Assembly (NCBI RefSeq): GCF_900185725.1
Contig: NZ_FYAU01000008.1
Coordinates: forward strand, 1 to 64,000
Reading direction: 5' to 3'
DNA: 64,000 nt
Source: Stappia sp. TSB10P1A
GTDB taxonomy: Bacteria > Pseudomonadota > Alphaproteobacteria > Rhizobiales > Stappiaceae
Part shown: positions 60,353 to 64,000 of the stretch, piece by piece
Position numbering within the stretch: the first letter of the stretch is position 1
Layout of the letters: each line of letters begins with the position of its first letter
Notes under the pieces: model-generated
Databases searched by the model: none
What the model was told of the DNA's origin: nothing
The model's input: only the letters and a program-made list of their open reading frames with translations
Program-made: the position numbers and the translations under genes

Positions 60353-60372
60353 CTTTACGTCAACGTTAAATG
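60353..60372. promoter_or_regulatory. ACGT-N2-ACGT operator candidate upstream of acyl-CoA ligase (LiuR-like)
   Basis: The sequence CTTTACGTCAACGTTAAATG contains two ACGT cores 2 bp apart with flanking TTT/AAA. From memory, this resembles the sites of MerR-family LiuR-type regulators of acyl-CoA and branched-chain amino-acid degradation. The gap between the ligase gene and the adenine deaminase gene holds no gene. Confidence 0.45.
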
Positions 60373-60441
60373 TGCCCGCCGAGCGAGTGGGCAGTCTATC
60401 ATGCCGCCGCTGCCCTCGATATGGCGGGCATGGCACCCCGC

Positions 60442-62163
60442 TCACGCCAGCAACGCGAAGCGGTCCACGTCGAACATGCCGCGGTCGGTGATCTTCAGGT
60501 GCGGAATGACCGGCAGCGGCAGGAAGGCCACCTGCAGGAACGGCTCCGGCAGGGTGCAGCCCAGCGAACGGGCGGCGATCCGCAGCGAGCCCAGCGCGTG
60601 ACGCACCTCCTCGAAGGCGGCAAGGCTCATCAAGCCGGCGACCGGCAGGGCCAGTTCCGCCATCACCGTCTCGCCCTTCGCCACCACGAAGCCGCCCTGC
60701 AGCTCGGCGATCCGGTTGACCGCCGTTGCCATCGACAGATCGTCGCAGCCGACGACGCAGATATTGTGGCTGTCATGGCCGACGGAGGAGGCAATCGCCC
60801 CGTCCTGGAGGCCGAAGCCGGAGACGAAGCCACGGCCGATATTGCCGTTCCTGCCATGCCGCTCCACCACCGCGACCTTGGCGACATCGGACACCGGATC
60901 GGCCTGCAACCCGCCCTCCCCCGCCGGCAGGCTGCGCGCCAGATGCTCCGTGATGATCCGGCCCGGCACCACGCCGATGACGGCGGTCTCGTTCTCTCCG
61001 GACGCCGCGATCCTGAAATCCGCCACGGTTACCGGCCGCTGCAGGCGGACGCTGTCGAGCCCGACCGGCTGCAGCGGCGCGCGCGCGGCGAAGGCTTCCT
61101 CGTCGACCGGCCGCCCGCCGGCGATCACCGAGTGAACCCGGCAGTCTTCCAGATCGTCGAGCAGCACGAGATCGGCGCGCCAGCCCGGCGCCACCTGGCC
61201 CCGGTCGCGCAGGCCGAAGGCCACCGCCGCCGACCAGCTCGCCGCCCGATAGGCATCGCAGGGCCGGGCGCCGCGGGCGATCAGCCGCCGGATCATGCTG
61301 TCGAGATGGCCTTCCTCGGCAATGTCGAGCGGGTTGCGGTCGTCGGTGCACAGGCAGACGAAGGAGGAGGTGTCCGGCGTCAGGATCTCGGCCAGCGCCT
61401 CCAGATCCTTCGACACCGAGCCTTCCCGGATCAGGATGGTCATGCCCTTGGCGAGCTTCTCGCGCGCTTCGGCTGCCGTGGTCGCCTCATGGTCGGTGCG
61501 GATGCGCGCGGCGAGATAGCCGTTGAGATCGAGGCCCGACAAGAGCGGCGCGTGCCCGTCGATATGGCCGTCCTGGAACGCCGCCAGCTTGGCGATCGCG
61601 CCGGGATCGCGGGCGAGCACGCCGGGAAAATTCATGAATTCGGCAAGGCCGATGACCTTGGGATGGGCGCGGAACGGCTCGAGATCCTCGATCTCCAGCC
61701 GCGCGCCGGCGGTCTCGAAGGCGGTTGCCGGCACGCAGGATGAGAGATTGACCCTGAGGTCCATCAGCGTGCGCTCGGACGCATCGAGGAAATAGCGAAG
61801 GCCGGCAGCGCCGAGCACATTGGCGATCTCGTGCGGGTCGCAGATCGCCGTCGTCACCCCGTGCGGCAGCACGCAGCGGTCGAATTCCAGCGGCGTCACC
61901 AGCGACGATTCGACATGCAGATGGGTGTCGATGAAGCCCGGCACGACGATGCGGCCGCCCCCGTCGATTTCCCGTTCGCCGCGATAACGGCCGTGTGTTC
62001 CGACGATCCGCTCGCCGACAATCGCCACATCCGTCTCCGTCAGCGATCCGTCGAGGATGGAGAACAGCCAAACGTTGCGCACGACCAGATCGGCCGGGAT
62101 TTCTCCCCGCCCGGCCGCGATCGCCCGCTCCAGAAAGGCGCGTGTTTCCATCGTGTTCGGCAT
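60442..62163 (-). CDS. ade: adenine deaminase
   Basis: Adenine deaminase converts adenine to hypoxanthine and ammonia. The 573-residue product is an amidohydrolase with the metal-binding motif THLHVESS (His81, His83). It also shows [37 protein letters not shown] and the C-terminal [26 protein letters not shown], all typical of the bacterial Ade family. The length is normal. The ATG at 62163 follows GGGAGC. It is divergent from frcR; purine and fructose genes are probably just neighbours. Confidence 0.9.
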   Translation of the reverse strand: MPNTMETRAFLERAIAAGRGEIPADLVVRNVWLFSILDGSLTETDVAIVGERIVGTHGRYRGEREIDGGGRIVVPGFIDTHLHVESSLVTPLEFDRCVLPHGVTTAICDPHEIANVLGAAGLRYFLDASERTLMDLRVNLSSCVPATAFETAGARLEIEDLEPFRAHPKVIGLAEFMNFPGVLARDPGAIAKLAAFQDGHIDGHAPLLSGLDLNGYLAARIRTDHEATTAAEAREKLAKGMTILIREGSVSKDLEALAEILTPDTSSFVCLCTDDRNPLDIAEEGHLDSMIRRLIARGARPCDAYRAASWSAAVAFGLRDRGQVAPGWRADLVLLDDLEDCRVHSVIAGGRPVDEEAFAARAPLQPVGLDSVRLQRPVTVADFRIAASGENETAVIGVVPGRIITEHLARSLPAGEGGLQADPVSDVAKVAVVERHGRNGNIGRGFVSGFGLQDGAIASSVGHDSHNICVVGCDDLSMATAVNRIAELQGGFVVAKGETVMAELALPVAGLMSLAAFEEVRHALGSLRIAARSLGCTLPEPFLQVAFLPLPVIPHLKITDRGMFDVDRFALLA

Positions 62164-62284
62164 GTTCTGCTCCCTGGCGTGCGATCCCTGCACCCTGCCT
62201 CGCATTCAAGCATGGCACAAGCGCGGCAGGGCGCGCCAGCACCACCCGACGTTGCGGATTCCGCGATGCAGCACGGAAAGCGGA

Positions 62285-62313
62285 TTGACAAGGTCCCCGT
62301 TCCGATAATTAAT
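62285..62313 (+). promoter_or_regulatory. promoter of frcR
   Basis: A perfect -35 TTGACA (62285-62290) is followed by a 17-bp spacer and ATTAAT (62308-62313) in an A+T-rich stretch, 26 bp before the frcR ATG. No strong Shine-Dalgarno is visible. Confidence 0.55.
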
Positions 62314-62339
62314 AAATCAACTGAAAGAAATAAAACCGC

Positions 62340-63689
62340 ATGACGATCCGCCCGGCAGAGGCGGAGGCGGATCAGGGGAGGACAGTCGAGGTGGCCAGGC
62401 GCCCGCTTGTCGGACAGGGATCGAATTCCGTTCAGTTGCGCCGCTACAACGAGCGCATCGTGCTGCAGGTGCTGCGCCGGGTCGGCGAGGCGTCCAAGGC
62501 CGATCTCGCGCGCCTTGCCCAGCTCACCAACGCCGCCATCGGCGGCATCATCCAGGACCTGACGACCAGCGGCCTGATCGAGACCCTGGGCAAGCGGCAC
62601 GACGGCGGCCGCGGTCAGCCGGCGACGATGCTGCGCCTGGCGGCGACGGGGGCCTACGGCTTCGGCGTGCGCATCGACCGGACCTCGATCGAGACGGTGC
62701 TGGCGGACTTTTCCGGCCGCATCATCGGCCGCCAGTCGCATGACCGCTTCCTGCCCGAACCCGAGCGGGTGGTCGACATCGTCGCCCGCGACATCGCCAG
62801 CCTGCTGCGTCTCGTCTCGCCGGAAGAGCATGCGCGCATCGCCGGGGTCGGCGTCGCCATGCCGTTCAACCTCGGCTCCTGGCTGCATGAACTCGGCCTG
62901 CCGAGGGCGAACTTCCACCTGTGGGACGACATCGACTTCAAGCAACTCCTGCAGGATGCCATCGACTTCCCGGTCTTCTCCGAAAACGACGGCACCGCCG
63001 CCGCCATCGCCGAGCTGTTTTCCGGCGCCGGCCGACATGCCGACGATTTCCTCTACCTGTTCCTCGGCCCCGCCATCGGCGGCGGCGTCGTCTATGGCGG
63101 CGACTGCGTCAAGGGCGTGCGGGGCAATGCCGGCGACGTCGCGATGATCCCGGTGCCGCGCAGCCGCCTCGCCTCCGCCCCGGCGCCGCGCGGCGAGATG
63201 GACATCCTGCTGACCCGCGCCTCGCTCTCGGCGCTGAAGCGCCACCTTGCCCATCACGGTATCGTCGCCGAGACGCGGGACGATCTCGAGCGGGCCGTGG
63301 AAAGCAACCACCCGGCGGTCGAGGAATGGCTTGCCGACTGCGTCGCCGCGCTGACGCCGGCGATCTGGTCGGCGATCTCGCTGATCGACGTGCCGCTCGT
63401 CGTCATCGACTTCGACATCGACGGCGGCCTGCCGCAGCGGCTGATCGACGAGTTGACCCGCGCGCTGGCGCTGGCCGCGCCGCAGTCGCGCGTGCCGCCG
63501 CGCCTGCAGCGCGGCTCCTTCGGCCAAGACGCGGGCGCCGCCGGCGCCGCCAACCTGCCGATCTTCTTCAACTATTCGCCCCGCACCGCGATCCTGACCG
63601 CGAACGAGGGCAAACAGGGTGCCGCCGATGCCGCCGCGCGCAAGGCGCGAAAGGACATCGAGCCCGCACAGGATGGCCGTCCGGCATGA
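62340..63689 (+). CDS. frcR: FrcR, ROK-family transcriptional regulator of fructose uptake
   Basis: The 449-residue product is a ROK-family repressor. The N-terminal winged helix is at about 30-80 ([49 protein letters not shown]). A ROK sugar-binding domain follows, with a [12 protein letters not shown] motif. The gene is directly upstream of a FrcB-like binding protein gene, as in the rhizobial frcR-frcBCAK fructose ABC transporter operon. Loss of repression on binding fructose or a relative is inferred from the family. The tail ([20 protein letters not shown]) is low complexity. Confidence 0.85.
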   Translation: MTIRPAEAEADQGRTVEVARRPLVGQGSNSVQLRRYNERIVLQVLRRVGEASKADLARLAQLTNAAIGGIIQDLTTSGLIETLGKRHDGGRGQPATMLRLAATGAYGFGVRIDRTSIETVLADFSGRIIGRQSHDRFLPEPERVVDIVARDIASLLRLVSPEEHARIAGVGVAMPFNLGSWLHELGLPRANFHLWDDIDFKQLLQDAIDFPVFSENDGTAAAIAELFSGAGRHADDFLYLFLGPAIGGGVVYGGDCVKGVRGNAGDVAMIPVPRSRLASAPAPRGEMDILLTRASLSALKRHLAHHGIVAETRDDLERAVESNHPAVEEWLADCVAALTPAIWSAISLIDVPLVVIDFDIDGGLPQRLIDELTRALALAAPQSRVPPRLQRGSFGQDAGAAGAANLPIFFNYSPRTAILTANEGKQGAADAAARKARKDIEPAQDGRPA

Positions 63690-63741
63690 GGAGCCGGGCG
63701 GTCCGCGACGCGATCGCAAAACCAACTGGGAGGAACTGACC

Positions 63742-64000
63742 ATGCTTAGGAAACTGATGCTCGCCGGCACCGTGCTCGGCATCGCCGCCGCCACTCCGGC
63801 GCTCGGCGCCGACATCACGGCCTGCCTCGTCACCAAGACGGACACCAATCCGTTCTTCGTCAAGATGAAGGAAGGCGCCACCGCCAAGGCGGCCGAACTC
63901 GGCATCCAGCTCAAGTCCTATGCCGGCAAGATCGACGGCGACCACGAGAGCCAGGTCGCCGCCATCGAGACCTGCATCGCCGACGGCGCCAAGGGCATCC
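63742..64000 (+). CDS. frcB: FrcB, fructose ABC transporter binding protein (3' end outside window)
   Basis: Only the first 86 residues are present; the gene continues beyond the window. A Sec signal peptide ([22 protein letters not shown]) is followed by a sequence highly typical of FrcB ([28 protein letters not shown], then [19 protein letters not shown]), from memory of the Sinorhizobium protein. GGGAGGAA precedes the ATG by about 9 bases. It follows frcR after 52 bp. FrcC and FrcA should lie downstream. Confidence 0.88.
   Translation, partial: MLRKLMLAGTVLGIAAATPALGADITACLVTKTDTNPFFVKMKEGATAKAAELGIQLKSYAGKIDGDHESQVAAIETCIADGAKGI

Overview
The window reads as chromosomal DNA of a motile, high-GC alphaproteobacterium. 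I place it in the Hyphomicrobiales (Rhizobiales), possibly near Stappia, Labrenzia or Pannonibacter, from gene content only: a flagellin-flbT-flaF block, FlgK/FlgL, FrcR/FrcB fructose genes, a DUF2336/CheZ pair, and a giant two-membrane-helix coiled-coil protein resembling GPR/RgsE, the growth-pole-ring protein of polar-growing Rhizobiales. I see no tRNA, rRNA, CRISPR array, transposase or phage gene. Almost all of the window is ordinary core and transport gene content with tight operons.

Layout. 0-6.7 kb: flagellar locus. The end of a flagellin gene, flbT and flaF (+) converge on flgE-flgK-flgL (-). A near-perfect sigma-54 promoter and an upstream palindrome resembling the Caulobacter ftr/FlbD enhancer precede flgE. 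7-12.9 kb: MoxR AAA+ ATPase, a secreted protein, a SixA-type phosphatase, a YcjX/YcjF pair and a CoxE-type VWA protein. 13-21.2 kb: three AraC-type regulators, two MFS transporters, a trio of small genes, and an intergenic repeat block. 21.2-22.7 kb: 2Fe-2S ferredoxin, Hpt protein and a small conserved protein. 23-28.4 kb: the 1815-residue GPR-like protein, followed by a tandem block of about 357-bp repeats. 29.5-33.7 kb: an Mla-type lipid transporter operon (permease with STAS domain, ATPase, MCE protein, lipoprotein). 34-36 kb: a DgcN/DgcA-like D-glutamate pair. 36-39.8 kb: HcaT-like MFS, CheZ and DUF2336. 40-43.9 kb: a serine/threonine dehydratase-like enzyme, a PlcP/Agt-like lipid-remodelling pair behind a Pho box, and an SDR protein with an altered active site. 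44-51 kb: FadL porin, then an RND efflux pair divergent from a TetR regulator with a palindromic operator between them. 51-60 kb: orphan TRAP-type binding protein, stand-alone Lrp ligand domain, two EamA transporters, an orphan form II CoxL-type molybdenum hydroxylase, an HTH-PBP regulator and an acyl-CoA ligase. 60.4-64 kb: adenine deaminase, then frcR and the start of frcB.

The most informative regulatory readings are four: sigma-54 control of the hook operon; a PhoB box in front of a phospholipase C/glycosyltransferase pair, which implies replacement of phospholipids by glycolipids under phosphate limitation; a TetR operator overlapping the -35 of the efflux operon; and a two-ACGT operator upstream of the acyl-CoA ligase. 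The intergenic blocks at 15.3-16.3, 28.6-29.5 and 39.8 kb are related copies of one dispersed repeat family.
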